64,000 nt of DNA from Carya illinoinensis (taxonomy: Eukaryota; Streptophyta; Magnoliopsida; Fagales; Juglandaceae): assembly GCF_018687715.1 (NCBI RefSeq), contig NC_056755.1, positions 11,777,501 through 11,841,500 on the forward strand, read 5' to 3'. The translations under genes and the position numbers were made by a program. Under the pieces are notes generated by a model. It did no database searches and was not told the DNA's origin. It worked only from the letters and a program-made list of their open reading frames with translations. Position 1 is the stretch's first letter, and each line of letters opens with the position of its first letter. Below, one piece after another: positions 45,509-61,027 of the stretch.

Positions 45509-45612
45509 TCAAGAGTACGTGGTTTAGATGGCATGAGACACAACTTCTATATGAGAGGTTTTGGGTTTGATCCTCCTCTCTAAATTCAAAAACAAAACAA
45601 AAAAAAAAAGAA
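45509..45612 (+). mobile_element. Second copy of the tRNA-derived SINE
   Basis: GTCAAGAGTACGTGGTTTAG, GGCATGAGACACAACTTC, ATGAGAGGTTTTGGGTTTGATCC and an A-rich tail follow the order of the SINE at 21866. The copy is older: the A and B boxes carry several C-to-T changes (GTGGTTTAGATGG, GGTTTGATCC). No clear target duplication. Confidence 0.7.
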
Positions 45613-45713
45613 TATATAATGTCTTAGATTAATTAAAGTATAATTGCAAGTACATATGCTACTAAAGTAGGATTCAGATCACGAACAAAAACATCATGTC
45701 CAACATTTATGGA

Positions 45714-45893
45714 AGGTTGGATAGTGAATTGAGATAAAAGTTGAATAAAATATTATTAGAATATTATTTTTTACTATTATTATTATTTTGTGATTTGAAA
45801 AAAAATTGAATTGGTTATTGTATTTTGTGTAAAAATTTGATAAAATTGTAATAATTTGATAAAATGAAATAAAGTGCTTTTTGCATCCAAACC
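45714..45893. repeat. MITE copy
   Basis: GGTTGGATAGTGAATTGAGA...AAAAGTTGAATAAAATATTA...GATTTGAAAAAAAATTGAAT...GCATCCAAACC. The GGTTGGA start and TCCAAACC end form short inverted termini. Same family as 21051, 36160 and 60810. Confidence 0.65.
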
Positions 45894-48764
45894 TAGCTTA
45901 GTATGTTATTTTCTTTGACAAAAATGAGATGTTTTTAGACAAAAATTTAGTCAGCCAAAATAATCACTTCTATTGTAAATTAAAAACTCCATAAGGCTAG
46001 CTACAAGAATATCATTGGTACTATCGTATGAACATGGTTGTTTCCGTTTTTGTATTTTTTTCATAAGGCCTTGCATGTAGTTCGCAGATTGACTCAAAAG
46101 TATAAATATATAAATATATATATATATATTTGTAGAGAAGTAATTTATGCAATTTTAGAATATATAAATCTCACGTACTTTTTTTTTAAATGATAAATTT
46201 AGAATCCACATGAAAAAATAATTTTTTTAACGATGAATCTCAATCTTTTTTAAAAAGAATGTTCAAAATTTGTATATCCCATGACTGTTTCTAAGATTAA
46301 TCATATTAGCGTTAAAATTGTAAAAGAATTTGGAATTGATGAATTGTAAGCTATTGAGCCTAACTCAAATAACAAATAACGCACAGCTCACGACAAGCAA
46401 ACAAATCAAGTCATGGGCTGCGTAATCATGACAACCCAAAAATTGATCAGCTAATCAACATTTTAAATAAGTTGTAATATTATGAACAATATGTATAATT
46501 AAGTAGATTCGCAATGGACGTGAAGGTGATTATAATTGTGTCGGTATTTTGTCCGTAGAAGTTAAGTCTTTTACTTTTATGGAAGATGTGGTATAAATCT
46601 CTGTTTTAAAGAAAATACTATCTCTTAGACGATTTATCTGTAAAAAGTTACAACATGAGTAGTTAAGACCATATTAATACTGGTGGAACTACAAATACAG
46701 TAATTGACTTGTGACTTGAAAGTTTTCCAATATATATCATATCATAGATGTAATTTTTTTTATGGTGAATGATTGAAGTCAATTTTCTTTTAAAAAGAAA
46801 AGAAAGTATATTCACAATGGATGCGAAGCTAGGGATATTTCCCAATCATTAAAGCATGTACTGATCGAGAAAGGAAAAACTAAGAAAAGAAGATAAAGAA
46901 ATAAAGATTACAAAGTATGTGATGACAAAATAAATAATGGACTATATATATTTAAGGGGGACATACTACAAATTATAATAAGATGCCCGATAAGTGACCT
47001 ATCCCGTCAACATTATTTTTACTTTTTTAAGGATTCCGTTTCCAATTTGATATGCTATATATTCACATAAAACATCCACCGCACTTAATAAATAATTAAT
47101 ATTTGTTTATATTCACCAATGTAAAAATTAATGAACAAAACAATATTTAAATATTTTTTTATATTCACCAATGTAAAAATTAATTATAATGAACAAAACA
47201 ATATTTTAAACTTGCAAGTTATTTAATATTAATGTTTATTTCTACTCAGTTATTTATTACAAAAATGATCTTTTTTTTATTAAAATAAGTGCATTCTAAT
47301 TGCAGATCATAGTCATTTTTGTTCTAAATAACTTACCACAAATAGTCACTTATAGCCCATTATGTATGAATATATATTCATGTGCAAAAAAGAGAGTTAA
47401 ATCAAATGTAGGTTTATGAACTGAACTATTACTCTAAAAAAAAAATAATAATAAGCATTTATATATAATGATGAATTATTTATGAAGATAATAAATTTAT
47501 TTTGACAAAAAATAGTCATTTTGATATAAAATAACTGACAACAAATAATTATTTTTCTTACCATGCATGTGTAATCGAAATAGCCATTATTTTTATTTTC
47601 ATTTTTTTATATCACATCAAATTTTCCATTTGAAAAACCAGATGTATATCATTGGTGTAAGAGAAACCCTATTTTCAGTACTCAAGTAGGGATTACATAT
47701 GCAGTCCCTTTATTAAAGAAGAAAAAATATCATTTTAAGATAAATATTTTAATAATTTTAAAAAATTTTAAAAAGAATTACTCCAAGATATATATATAGA
47801 AGGTGGCTTCTTTGCGATTTATGCTATTTTTGTCATTGATCATGTGCTGGAATCAATCAATTACTTGGCAATGAAACCTGATTAGTTAATTAAAAAGTAA
47901 ACAAGATGTTGAATTAGTATGCGTTGATAGAATAAAAGAGGAGCCATGTCGAAGTGGCCTGGGTCCATGCATGAACCGATCCCAATGATCTTGAAAGGAA
48001 CATTTTAAAAAAATAAAAATAAAAAGAATATTTTTCTTCCTTTTTTTTCTGCCCTTTTCTTCTTTGAATATTCTCAACTTGTTTGTTTTCTAGTAGAGAT
48101 GCGTGCAAATTAGCGAAGCCCACGGGTCCACAACATGAAAGTGATAACATTATTAAAGTGCCAGCAAAACGAGAAAGCATGCATGAAAATGTAGTCCAGT
48201 CCATTCAAGTTATAGGCAAGATCGATCATGCGTGGTGGCAAGAAGAAGATTCCTATGAGTCTTCAAATAAATTTAAATGCATGTACTCTTAATGATTGAC
48301 GGGAGGGTGACACGAACCAAATCATAACAGAAAATTATTAAACGCCTCTTATTTTGGAACTTGATCAAATTAAGAATATTTGTTCCTGATTTAAAATTAA
48401 GATTCGATTGATTTTGAATTACAATTACTTTGATCCATCTAAACTAATTTCTTTCTCGTCAAAAATTAAATGGATCTCTCTCTCTCTTTCTCCTAATTTA
48501 AGGATTCTCGTTACAAGAAAAATACTTATATCGGATTAGTTATATTTTATAAAGATGATAATTTTTCATTAAAATGAGTCAATTCTCATCGCAATTAATC
48601 ATTCTTATCATAAATATTTCTTGTTTTTCTTAGAACCTCCCCTTCCATCCCATAAGATACGTCGTGGCATGACAGTGACTGCCAAGAAGGGATCAGTTCA
48701 TATATTGCTCCATAGGAACCTCCACCCTCCACAGCTTCATTTCCTGAGAACCTATGATTGCAGT

Positions 48765-48925
48765 TATAATTATATAAATATCATATAATTATTTTTAAAA
48801 AAAAAATAAATACGAGACTTACATAAAAAAAATAATTAATTTTTTAATAGTGAACTATTTCTTTCTTTTTTCAAAACAACTATACAATGATTATATATTT
48901 TATGACTGTACGTAACATTATTCTA
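48765..48925. repeat. Copy of the TPP1-intron MITE-like repeat
   Basis: ACTTACATAAAAAAAATAATTAATTTTTTAATAGTG, then TTTTTTCAAAACAACTATACAATGA and TGTACGTAACATTATTCT parallel 19930-20080. Confidence 0.45.
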
Positions 48926-50528
48926 ATTTTATCTCCCTCGAGTCGAGATTGGGTGGACGGTAGACCTTTGGCGCCACCTAAATAGTTATTAATACATGTT
49001 GAGGAGCTATTAGTGACAGCGTGACTTTTGAAACAATTTGTTAGTTGGAGGTTGGGAAAGGATCAGTAATCTCATAAATTGTGCAATGCAGTGCCACATG
49101 TCAAAATTCAATTTGAAGGTTTAAGATCAGAGATGCTCATAATTGAACAAAATACATTGGTTATTTTAATTTAACTCTTATCAATACAAATATATAATCC
49201 AGATTAGTGCTAATCGAAGGATGAGTGGTTCTTTGATTCTTTGAGGTGGAAACTAAAAAAGAAGATGGTAGTACTGGTACCCACTGAGTGTCTTTTTCAT
49301 GATGAGTTCCCACACGTGTCCTCCCATGCACTTCTCCACTTCGCCTCCCTCCAACCGAAAGTTTCTGTTATTCTGTTGGAGTGGTGGTTAATAGTTATTT
49401 TCGTTAACAAACATTCAACACGCAGCTTCACCGAGTAGTTGAGAAGAAAAGAAGAAGACTTATTCATGATTATACCTTGGAATCCTGAGAAATCTTTATT
49501 CATGATTATACCTTGGAATCGACCTCTCAACTTAAACGGCCAAAATTCTTGTGCCAAAAGATCAAATACCGACGAGGATATCAAGATCAAGGCCAGGAGT
49601 ACTTAGCTTTACTTTGATTGAAGTAGAGTCCGGCCAACTCGAGTGATTAGGAGATGGATAATGCATGAGACAAGAAATAATTATCATCTACCTTTACCAA
49701 AAGCCAAGGCTTTAAAAAGCTTTTGTCTCAATTTATCCGTTCTAATCACTTTAAACTATTACAACAAATTGTAATTTTACATGATTGTACTATTAATTAT
49801 GTAGCAAAAGTTTTGAGTTGGAAGTCTAATTTAAATAGTATTAATTAATTAAATTCATCGATTTCTTATTAATATAATTATAGGAATAATTGATTATTAA
49901 TATGGTATCGAAGTAAAAAATCATCGATATATAATATATATATATATATACTTCATGATATGATCATCCACGTAAAAGTAAAGATTCTATGTGTTGAAGT
50001 TGAACTCTCTTACTTAAGAAAATTTTAACGGCCGGCCTACACTTGATCAAAACATCAACTTCCAAGTACTTCCATTAGAAAGCTGAATAAAACCGAATCT
50101 AATTCTAACTAGCTAATCGATTGAAGTTTAAAATTCATTCAATCAACTAAAGGTTTTGATGAGAGAGACATAGAGCATAAGATACTCTATCCATATTGCT
50201 CATAATTTTCTAATTTGGACCAGGTGATATTCAGCCATATGCATGCATGGTCGATAATATTGGGACCTTTTTTACGCGGAGTACTCACTCATGCGTGGTC
50301 CTGATCATCAGCTACCTACCCTATTCTTGGTGAATAATTCCTGTCCTGGTCGGGCTGTCCACATGTCTAAATCCATGACTTCTCTTTTGTTTTCTTAACC
50401 TTCTCATGGACTCAAATTATGTAAGTATTGGAATATCTTGACTGCCATTCTATTACAGGCGATCATTTGGTATGTTAAATATTAGCTCTTTTTCTTCACT
50501 GATTTCCAATATTAGAGTAATAATACAT

Positions 50529-50670
50529 CTACAACTATTTTACAACTTAATTTACAATCAATAAATATATTAATTATGTCATTTTACTAAAAATAATTTC
50601 ACTTGTTTATATATAATACATGAGTACTCTATTTCTAATTGAGTTGTAAAATAGTTATAAAAGAATTATA
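50529..50670. repeat. Short TIR element (MITE)
   Basis: Starts CTACAACTATTTTACAACTT and ends GAGTTGTAAAATAGTTATAA, an inverted repeat of about 20 bases with few mismatches. About 140 bp, non-coding. Confidence 0.6.
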
Positions 50671-51189
50671 ACTATATATATAGAGAACAAGATCATCATA
50701 TATATCACTTGTATTAGGAGAATTAATTTTTATCTTCTACGAGATCATCTCGATTAATGTTTTTCTAGAGTTTTTGTTAAGATATTTATGTCCTGGTTTA
50801 GTATGTTCGGGGAGATCGAATAATTACACTCTTGTATTTGCAAAATTATATATTGAGAGTGGTTTCTTAAAATTGATCTTCTTAAGCCACACATCAATAT
50901 AATTATGAACATGATAACATGACACGATATTTTACTCCCTGCCATAATTTGACCTCCAACAAACACTGTGATCCCGTCTCACGATTGCATAGTCATAGAC
51001 ATTTTGAGATACAATTGTCTATCCAATTCAATTTGAGTAGCACTTTCGAGTACAAAAGCCCGATCTGTCCTCTTAGTTTCATATGTCCCAATTGATTTAT
51101 GTCATACAATTAAATGCCCCTACAAGGGTATCAACACCTTAGTCTTAGAGAACGAACAGCTAGTTGTAGGGCATGTAGTTGTAAGTGGT

Positions 51190-51600
51190 GGACACGTTTG
51201 AAAGATACAGGTGCAATTGTATTTGCAAAACTGAACTCTCTAGCAGTGGAATCCCGAATTTGGGAGAAGCATCAGCAGCCTCAATGGCCATTAAAGAAGC
51301 AACTAGTCTAAACCTGGAAAGAATTATTCTGCAAGGAATTCAAATGTGACAATCAAAGCAATTTCTCACTCCCACATCCAAGAATGGATATTGAGCCCCA
51401 TAGTCAATGATATCAAAATATCTTTTAAATTCATTCATGGAATGGAAAGTAAGAAAAATTCATCGATCTCAAAATCGATGCGTACACAATATAGCGCAAT
51501 TATGGGCAGCGGCAACGCAAGCATTTGTTAATATCCCTTTGATCAAAACTCCTCTTTCTTTGTTGCAATTTCACAGTGAAAAAGATCCACGGATAATATT
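51190..51600 (+). pseudogene. RNase H-like (RVT_3) fragment
   Basis: Shifting frames give LGEASAASMAIKEATSLNLE and RIILQGIQ, then AISHSHIQEWILSPIVNDIK, then FMEWKVRKIHRSQNRCVHNI and AQLWAAATQAFVNIPL. The order is that of the plant RNase H-like domain found at the C-terminus of LINE-type elements and in related single-copy genes. Frameshifts separate the parts. No reverse transcriptase lies just upstream, so it is an isolated relic. Confidence 0.65.
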
Positions 51601-52594
51601 GGGTCTGAACCATGTATATATCTTGTGATTTTGGCTTATATATATATATATATATAGTTTACTTGCGAGAGAAAGAAGAAGAAACAAAAAAAATAAAAAT
51701 AAAAAAAGGTGGTGGGCACATTTTATACATCGGCCGCCAATAAAGTTTGCCACTTGCACTCGTTAGAAGATCGTAGGAGTAGTTGAAACTTTAAAGCTCA
51801 TGTGGGCAAATTATATGAGCTATTCCAATTTGGACTATATGACTGCAGCATGTTGACTACCCCACAACCCAAGGATCTACTTCTTAGTTCCAATCATTTA
51901 TGCCACTTCCTCTCCCTCTGAAGAGAACGGTCATCTACATTGTTTAGGATTCAGATCTCTTAGAGTTATTTTATTTAAACTCAAGTGGAAGAGAGATATT
52001 ATATCATGAAGTGAGTCATGATAGAATATTTAATATGCGTTCATTTAATATTGCTGCCTTAAGAGTTCATATAGGAAGGCCATTTCATATGTCTATCTCT
52101 CTCAAAGTTTAAGCTTAGAGTTCGGATAGAAACCGTAGGGAGTTCATGAATCCTACTGCCAACGAGCTCACAGTCTAGATATAAAACTCTATTAAACTAA
52201 AATTATAGTGCATTTTTAACTTGGGAAACTCTAGTGATCCCTAGCAATGCACAGGCACTATATATCGGATCTAGACTCATTAAGACAAATTGTCTCTAAA
52301 TTTTTTTGCAATTAAGAGATAGATGGACACAATCTATGGCCGATCTCTAATATTTAATATTGATATTGACATTCTCTACAAAAACTATTAACTACTGAAA
52401 AATTTTACATATCACACTCATCCCACCATCTATATATATCCCATTTTAAAAATAATAATAATAATAATGATCTAAGGGTGGTAAAAGTGCCACATTTTAT
52501 ATAATATATAAGATGAAAGTGGGATGAAAGTGCACGTAGTCTGTAGCATTACTCCTAACTATTTATATATTATGGGAGTGCAAGTGCCACATTT
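51601..52594. other. Intergenic, no gene seen
   Basis: AT-rich, with a TA microsatellite (51638-51655) and AATAATAATAATAAT (52449-52463). No coding or RNA gene recognised. Confidence 0.4.
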
Positions 52595-54378
<1,784 letters not shown>

Positions 54379-54379
54379 A

Positions 54380-55932
54380 AAGAGCAATTGGATCGACCCT
54401 CATCTTGTGCCTAATAATTTTGAGGTCAGAATATTGATAATTTTTATTGGGCCTAAATTATATTTAATTGACTATATTGAATACGCTTATGAGCGATAAA
54501 TTATTGAAATTGATTATGAGTTTTAATTATGTTCAAGAACTAGATTAAATCTCATTTATTATTTATTGGATGAGTTAGAATCCTTTTAGAATTTAAAGAT
54601 CGATTATTAAAAATTTATTTCAATTTAAAATCATTACTAACTAAAATCCCCTACACAGTCTTAGTCATTGCCGATCCTACATTGAATGAACTATTAGATT
54701 ATGTTTTTTAAACTCAAACTCTCTTATTGAATGATCGTGATTGAGTCCAACTCGAACTCGAACTCATCGGCAACATCTTCTAAATCTCTCTATAAATATC
54801 TCCCTTCAGTATATTATTTGAAAAAACCCACAAACTTTATAAGTGCAGTGGCTAAACCCAAGATACCCAATCCAGCACTATGCATGTCCCATGTTCACCA
54901 CTCAAATAATCGACTGACTCATTCCACTCACAACATCCCTCATGTTTTTTCTCTCATTCTAGTTCACATAATCGATTTCATGCTGAAAATATTAAATTAA
55001 CACTGCAAGATAAGTAATTTGATTATAAATTAGGATTAGTATACATTAGCTAATTATATATATTATAATTAAAGCCATTTCTTTGAAAGCCGGTGTTTAT
55101 GTACAATGCATATTATAATATTTGTAAGCACGTCATTCATCATGTTTCATTCTAGATATTATAGTTATATGTATATTATATATCTCATACATCTCACATT
55201 GCACAAAACATGTAAGCTTTTATAAGATCACTGATAAGATAAGCTCATAACAGTTAATCAGATAGTGATTTAGATACATAGTACTAATGCGGTTTATGGG
55301 TGGATATGCAAGCTACGAAACTAACCATGATCCACTATAGTATGCTAAAATACTATTAGCAACTCTACTTGCGGCCACAGGATGTAGGGTCGGTGCACAA
55401 CCTTACATATAAGGTTAAGTGTGTGAGCCAGTATAATAAGTAAGATAAACCAAAATAAGCCATACATATCATAACATACGTATAAATAGTCATAATTTGA
55501 AGTTCTCTACATGAAATATTTTATGAAAAACCTTATGTTAAGTATGTTTACGTTATGATGAATTTCTTATTTACTTATCGATTCATTTTAGTTGTTTTAT
55601 GTTTTTAAACCACCCCAAGTTAGAATATCTATAAAGGTAAAACTGCAGGACAGATTTAGTCTAAGAAGGCGTAATAGTGACCTTAATCATGTATAGAGAT
55701 TTTAAGTTATAATTTTTATAGCACAAACTTTGAAAAATTTTAAGAAATACTTGTACCTACTTTCATTTATGATTTTAGTATTTTAATAAAAAAAAATTGT
55801 AATTAGCGCTTTCTTTAGAATAAAAATAAATAAATATATTTTTAAGTCAGGTTCAATAATAGCAATCCGACTCCTGTGATTTTCCATAACAAATAACGTC
55901 TTTATTAATTATGGATAGCGGGGTGTTATATC
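54380..55932 (+). mobile_element. Probable solo LTR inserted in the LINE
   Basis: Interrupts LINE homology. Contains GCGGCCACAGGATGTAGGGT followed by CGGTGCACAACCTTACATAT and GTGTGAGCCAGTATAATAAG, then near the end GGACAGATTTAGTCTAAGAAGGCGTAATAGTGACC, a pattern I associate with long Gypsy LTRs. It ends GATAGCGGGGTGTTATA. Neither the 5' edge nor a target duplication was resolved. Confidence 0.45.
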
Positions 55933-56084
55933 TTGAGAAGTATATGACAAAGAAGAAATATATTCATCTTCAATAACAAATTTGATAGCCCTTCAATGGT
56001 CATTAAAACTGCAATGGAAGGTTTAAATGAGTTCCAACAAGCTCAATGAAAAAGGGAGGACAGGAGACAAAGTTGGGAATAGGA

Positions 56085-56530
56085 ACAAACACCTCTGAGA
56101 GTGGTTTTGTTAAAGAAAACTTAATTTGATGCAGCTTTGGATTTTAAGAACCAGGCCACTGGTATTAGAGTTATCATTAGAGACGATGAAGGCAAGATCT
56201 TGGCTACCATGTGTGATCAGATATGGGGAATGGGGCTACCATGCAGTTATAGTAGAATGCAATGCTTTCTTGGCTGCAATGAATTTCTGGTCGGCGCTGC
56301 GATTTAGCAAAGTTGTCTTGGAAGGTAATGCGCAGGTGGTGATCAAGGCAGTCTAATGTGCAGAGGAAAATTGGGATTGGCATGGTCAGATGAAGAGGTC
56401 GATAAAGTGAGGCTAGATTGGGATATAAATTTTGTACATAAAGAGGATAATGCGGTGGCTGATTTGTTGACTCAGAGTCTTGTTCTGATTGAAAAACTCT
56501 GTAATAGTCGGTTGGATTCAAGTGCAATAA
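56085..56530 (+). pseudogene. LINE RNase H domain remnant
   Basis: FDAALDFKNQATGIRVIIRD-DEGKILA, then SALRFSKVVLEGNAQVVIKA and DWDINFVHKEDNAVADLLTQ in different frames. These are the blocks of the C-terminal RNase H-like domain of plant LINEs. A stop follows VIKAV and at least two frame changes occur. Confidence 0.75.
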
Positions 56531-56570
56531 AAAGCCTGCTCAATTTTTCTTTTTTTTTTTAAAAAAAAAA

Positions 56571-59500
56571 CACTACTGATGACCTTTTTCCAATATGAGA
56601 TGTGTATTTTTGCAGCTGGTTGCTTTGGTATTGTCATGGTCATTTTCTTTTCGTTTTTTATAAACAAGTTATGAATATAGAACTAAAAAGTTGTGGTTAA
56701 CGTTAAATTGAATTAAAATATTAGATATATTGGCCCAATAATGCAATCAGCTTTTAGCATAGTACTACACAAGTTAATGGAAACGAAAAGTGAAACCATC
56801 CTAACCACAACACGTTTTATTAAAGATTAAAATGACACCTTCTGGGAAAATCCATCCAACAAAAAGGTTAGATGGAAATTAATCGAAAATATTTATTTGC
56901 ACATTACAAGGATACGTCACACGATATGCGTCATTTACTATCATAATCGTTCCTATACTAGTCTTTAACTCAAGTCTTAATTACTATATTAAATTAAGTT
57001 TACAAATGACACATTATATTTTTCTTAAAATTTATGGGTCTTGAAGAAATTCATAGGCTTAACTCATTTCATAAAACTGATTTTATAATAGATGATTTCT
57101 CATTTTTTATAAATATATCCAGATTCTTGTCCACAAGCAACATGATGTGAGATATCTTTTTTAACACATTTCCTCACGTGCAAGTCAGTATTTTTCCTGA
57201 TCCTTGTCACGAGATAGAAAGTGTGGGCTCTCATTTGCCATTTGTCATGTGGTTAGCTTTAATATCATGAAAGAATTTATGAATCTAACTCATCTCATAA
57301 AACCAGTTTAAAGAGAGAGATTTACTCCAATCTTATAAATATGTCCAAAACCTTATTGACAGATAATGTTAGATTTATTTATCAATAATATTTCTTCATA
57401 GTATCAGATTCTGTCACATGATGAATAGGGCCTGCACTACTTACTTCATGATAAAGATAAAAAAAAATATTAACATGCACGTGAGAAAGGGTATTGAAGA
57501 ATAAAAAACACATTACCTATAAATAAAGTTTGTGGAATATTTATAAGATTGAAACAAATCTCTTGAATTAATTTTATGAAATGAATTAGGTTTATAAATT
57601 TTTTTAAATTTAAAAAAATAAAAAATAAAACCACATAAATATTTATGTTCTGACGTTGCAACCCATGTGCTAATTAATATAAGATTAATAAAAAATTTCT
57701 TAATTATTGAGAAAGAAAAAGAAGATCGAAGAAGAAATACCTACGCCAAGCCAAATCACTCTCACCAGAACCACAAGTTTCCTCATATATTCGCACCTCG
57801 AAATGCATGAAATAATTGAAAATTAAACACTACAAACAATGCAACGAAGTTTCATTGGAAACTCCTAAATATGCTAAAACTAGGACAACAACATCATTAA
57901 CTCACCAAACATTAAAAGCCAGCTAATGTGTCGGTTATCTTGTGCTTATTTCCGAATCCACCGACCATCCAACTTAATTACCTGTTCACACCACACGTGG
58001 GCCTCATCTGTACCCACACATCACCCTGAGGTTTGCAGAAAATGCACCACGTGCACTCAGCTTATAATTAGTACCTTGTGAGAAGGAAAAAAAAAAAAAA
58101 TTAAAGGTGGGATATCCTATAGATGCCATGGCACACGTGTGGTGTCGGGATGTCGACTCTACGTACCTAGGTCTCTAGCAATTGTGAACCTGTGATACGT
58201 CGGTTCTGATGTGTTTAGGGCTTCGTGGTTGTTTCTTGTTGGATAGGCGGCCATTGATTTACTGCAACAGTATAGCATATTCCAATTCTTTTTGCTTTTC
58301 ACTTTCGATAAATTATTGAATTCATTATCGTTTTTTTTATTAATTTCATTCGATGAATTAATGCTCATATATCGTAATATCAAGAATCATGATAGCATTT
58401 TCTCCAAATTGAAGAACAGTAAAGAAAACGAAGGTAGAATATTTTTAAGTGGCCGTCGGTTATAATTTGAAAGAGAGAGAAAACAAAAAGATGTTAATAT
58501 TTTAATAATATTTTATTTAAATATGTTTTTTAATTCGTTATCTTTTGATAAAATTTTTAAAAAAATTAAGATGAAGAGCCAATTAACCATTTTACAACTA
58601 AAAATTCCTTTTGTCTAATTTATAGTAAGAAAACTGTTAAAAATAAATTCATAAATTGATATAGTTTTATAAAATCTATTAGATCTATTTTATAATAAAA
58701 ATAATTTTATAATTTGACGTATCACATTAAATCAAATTAATTTATAAATTTATTTTTATATAATCTTTTTATATCTAAAGTATATCCCTTATAATAATTC
58801 CGATCCTCGACTTGAGAACTTTGACTGTGCCTATTTATATCGATTAATATAATCAAAATTTTTCAACTATTTAAGTTCAATTTGATGATCCTCAAGAGTT
58901 AAAAAAGAAACACGAAAAATAATACTCGAATGATCGACCGATTTGATTATAAGACGTTCTTATTAAGCATTGCATGAATTGAAGAAGCATGTACAGCCAA
59001 ATGCAAAAAACAATGATATATATGGAGCATTATAAATATAACCGTAGATTTAGGCGGATAACACGGTATCTCTTTTGATTAAGAAAGTTTATCTATCCTT
59101 TATAACTTCTCTTTTTCGATTACTTTTTTAACTTTTTATGACTACAAAATCAATAAATAAAAATAAGTAGCTTTGGACCGTCTCTCTATTTTAATACGCT
59201 TAAGAACAATAAGATCAGAGAGTAAAAAGTAAAATATATAAGATTTATTTATAGTTTGACAACATATATATGTTAATTGAGGTGTACAAGGATACAATAT
59301 TATGACCATTGTACTTGAAATTCTTAATTAATTAAGATAAAGTTAGGAAATGTAGAGATCCGATTGTACATACATGACTACTTTATTATAAATTAGGTTG
59401 CTTTGGGAAAAGAATTAATTGTTATATAAGTTGTTGGATAAATTATTGCATTTTGCTATATGTCCTCCAAAATGACCTACTTTTCAATCAATTTCAAGGA

Positions 59501-60809
59501 AGCGACAATTATGCAAAGAGTTATTCTATTTATAAGATGATGTTGATAATATATAATAAAATATTTATATGATATAATTTAATTTAATTTAAAAGATAAA
59601 TTTTAAATTTTAAATTTTATAAACAAATTTTTATCATGTAAATGACCTGCTGGATGTTGTCTGATCCACTAATTACCATATGCAGTGCATATTTAGAGTT
59701 ATGGTAGAAAATATTACTTTTAACTTAAGATTTATAGGTTAGAGCTTAATACAATAAGCTCTATTATTAAAAAACTTTTTATTGTTTGGGATTTGTATGT
59801 CTAAAGCACTTTTAAACATATTAAATTTGTTTAGAAAAAAAATTTAAAAAGTACTTTTGACATAAAAATGACATATAAAAGGGCATATACTTGATAAAAA
59901 TAAAATATTATAATAAAATAATAACAAAAATAATCTAATAGATTTTTCAATAATTATAATGAAAAAAAAATCTTTTCAATGATGTATAAATGATAGGAGA
60001 AGAATGAAAAATACTGATGGACAGAGTTTTAAGTAGATTATACGAAAATAATAAAAAATATAGATTAGCAAAATTATCATTGTGCTAAAATAATGAGGGT
60101 CATTTTGTAATGTATATAGCACGGTAAAATATAGATTACTTTTTCTAAAGTGCTTCTGACAAAAAGTATCACTTTGGTGTTTTTATTAAAATGTAATTTT
60201 TTTTGTTTTTTCTTGATTTAGATGTACTTTAATATAAAACTATCAAATAAATAAATTTTATTATTTAAGCACTTTATACCATTCTATCGTACTTTTTAGA
60301 CCTCCCACCACAATCTCCCGCAAAATATATTTACGTTGGATAAGCATTGTTTATGTATGTGAAATCTTCTTTTTTATTATATTTTATTTCGCTTTACAGT
60401 TCTTTTATAATATTTCTTACAATAGCATTTTTTTAAAGGAATAAAGAAAGATTAAACAAATAAATATTTAATTGATATAGATAAATGATAGATAAACAGA
60501 TGTAAAGTACATATAAAATATTATTAATTAAAAAAAAGATAAAGTGACTTTTAATTAACTATTTAAGATAAAGCTTTAAGTAAACCATTGGTAAAAGCCT
60601 ACCTCTCCCATATGCGCATGCAAACGAAATTAGGTTTCTTTTCTCTCGAATTTTTAGGTAAAGTTATTAAAAGGGCCATTTTTAATCCTAATTTCGTTCT
60701 TAGCTTGTGTGGTTGGGTGATCAGTATAAGGTTAGGATTTAAGTCGACATGGCCAGAGATGAAATTTATGTTCCTCAAGTTTGGTATCCCTATATCTTTG
60801 GTAAACTTG
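56571..60809. other. Intergenic, repeats only
   Basis: AT-rich. Around 57040-57400 the phrase TTCATAGGCTTAACTCATTTCATAAAAC recurs as TTTATGAATCTAACTCATCTCATAAAAC, and a reversed relative follows at 57500-57600, suggesting an old internally repeated element. No gene supported. Confidence 0.4.
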
Positions 60810-61027
60810 TGTGGTTGTATAGTGAGATAAGATAAGATTATTTTAGATGAAATTAAAAGTTAAATAAAATATTATTATAATATTATTTTTTTAATATTAT
60901 TATTATTTTAAAATTTAAAAAAATTAAATTATTTATTATATTTTATATAAAATTTTAAAAAAGAATTATAATAATAAAATTAGATGTTATGAAATAAAAT
61001 AAAAGAATTTTACTATTCAAACAGAGC
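60810..61027. repeat. MITE copy
   Basis: TGGTTGTATAGTGAGATAAG...AAAAGTTAAATAAAATATTAT...TTATTATTATTTTAAAATTT...GTTATGAAATAAAATAAAAG. Same family and order as the copies at 21051, 36160 and 45714. A second partial relative may follow at 61030-61140. Confidence 0.6.

Larger units (their letters stand above)
45894..51180. other. Long intergenic stretch, no gene supported
   Basis: AT-rich DNA. It holds copies of the repeat found in the TPP1 intron (46160-46275, 48765-48925), a direct repeat TATATTCACCAATGTAAAAA (47108 and 47160), a 25-bp direct repeat (49460 and 49496) and a TIR repeat at 50529. The short open frames (for example 48083-48292, 49241-49438) have no recognisable product. Confidence 0.4.
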
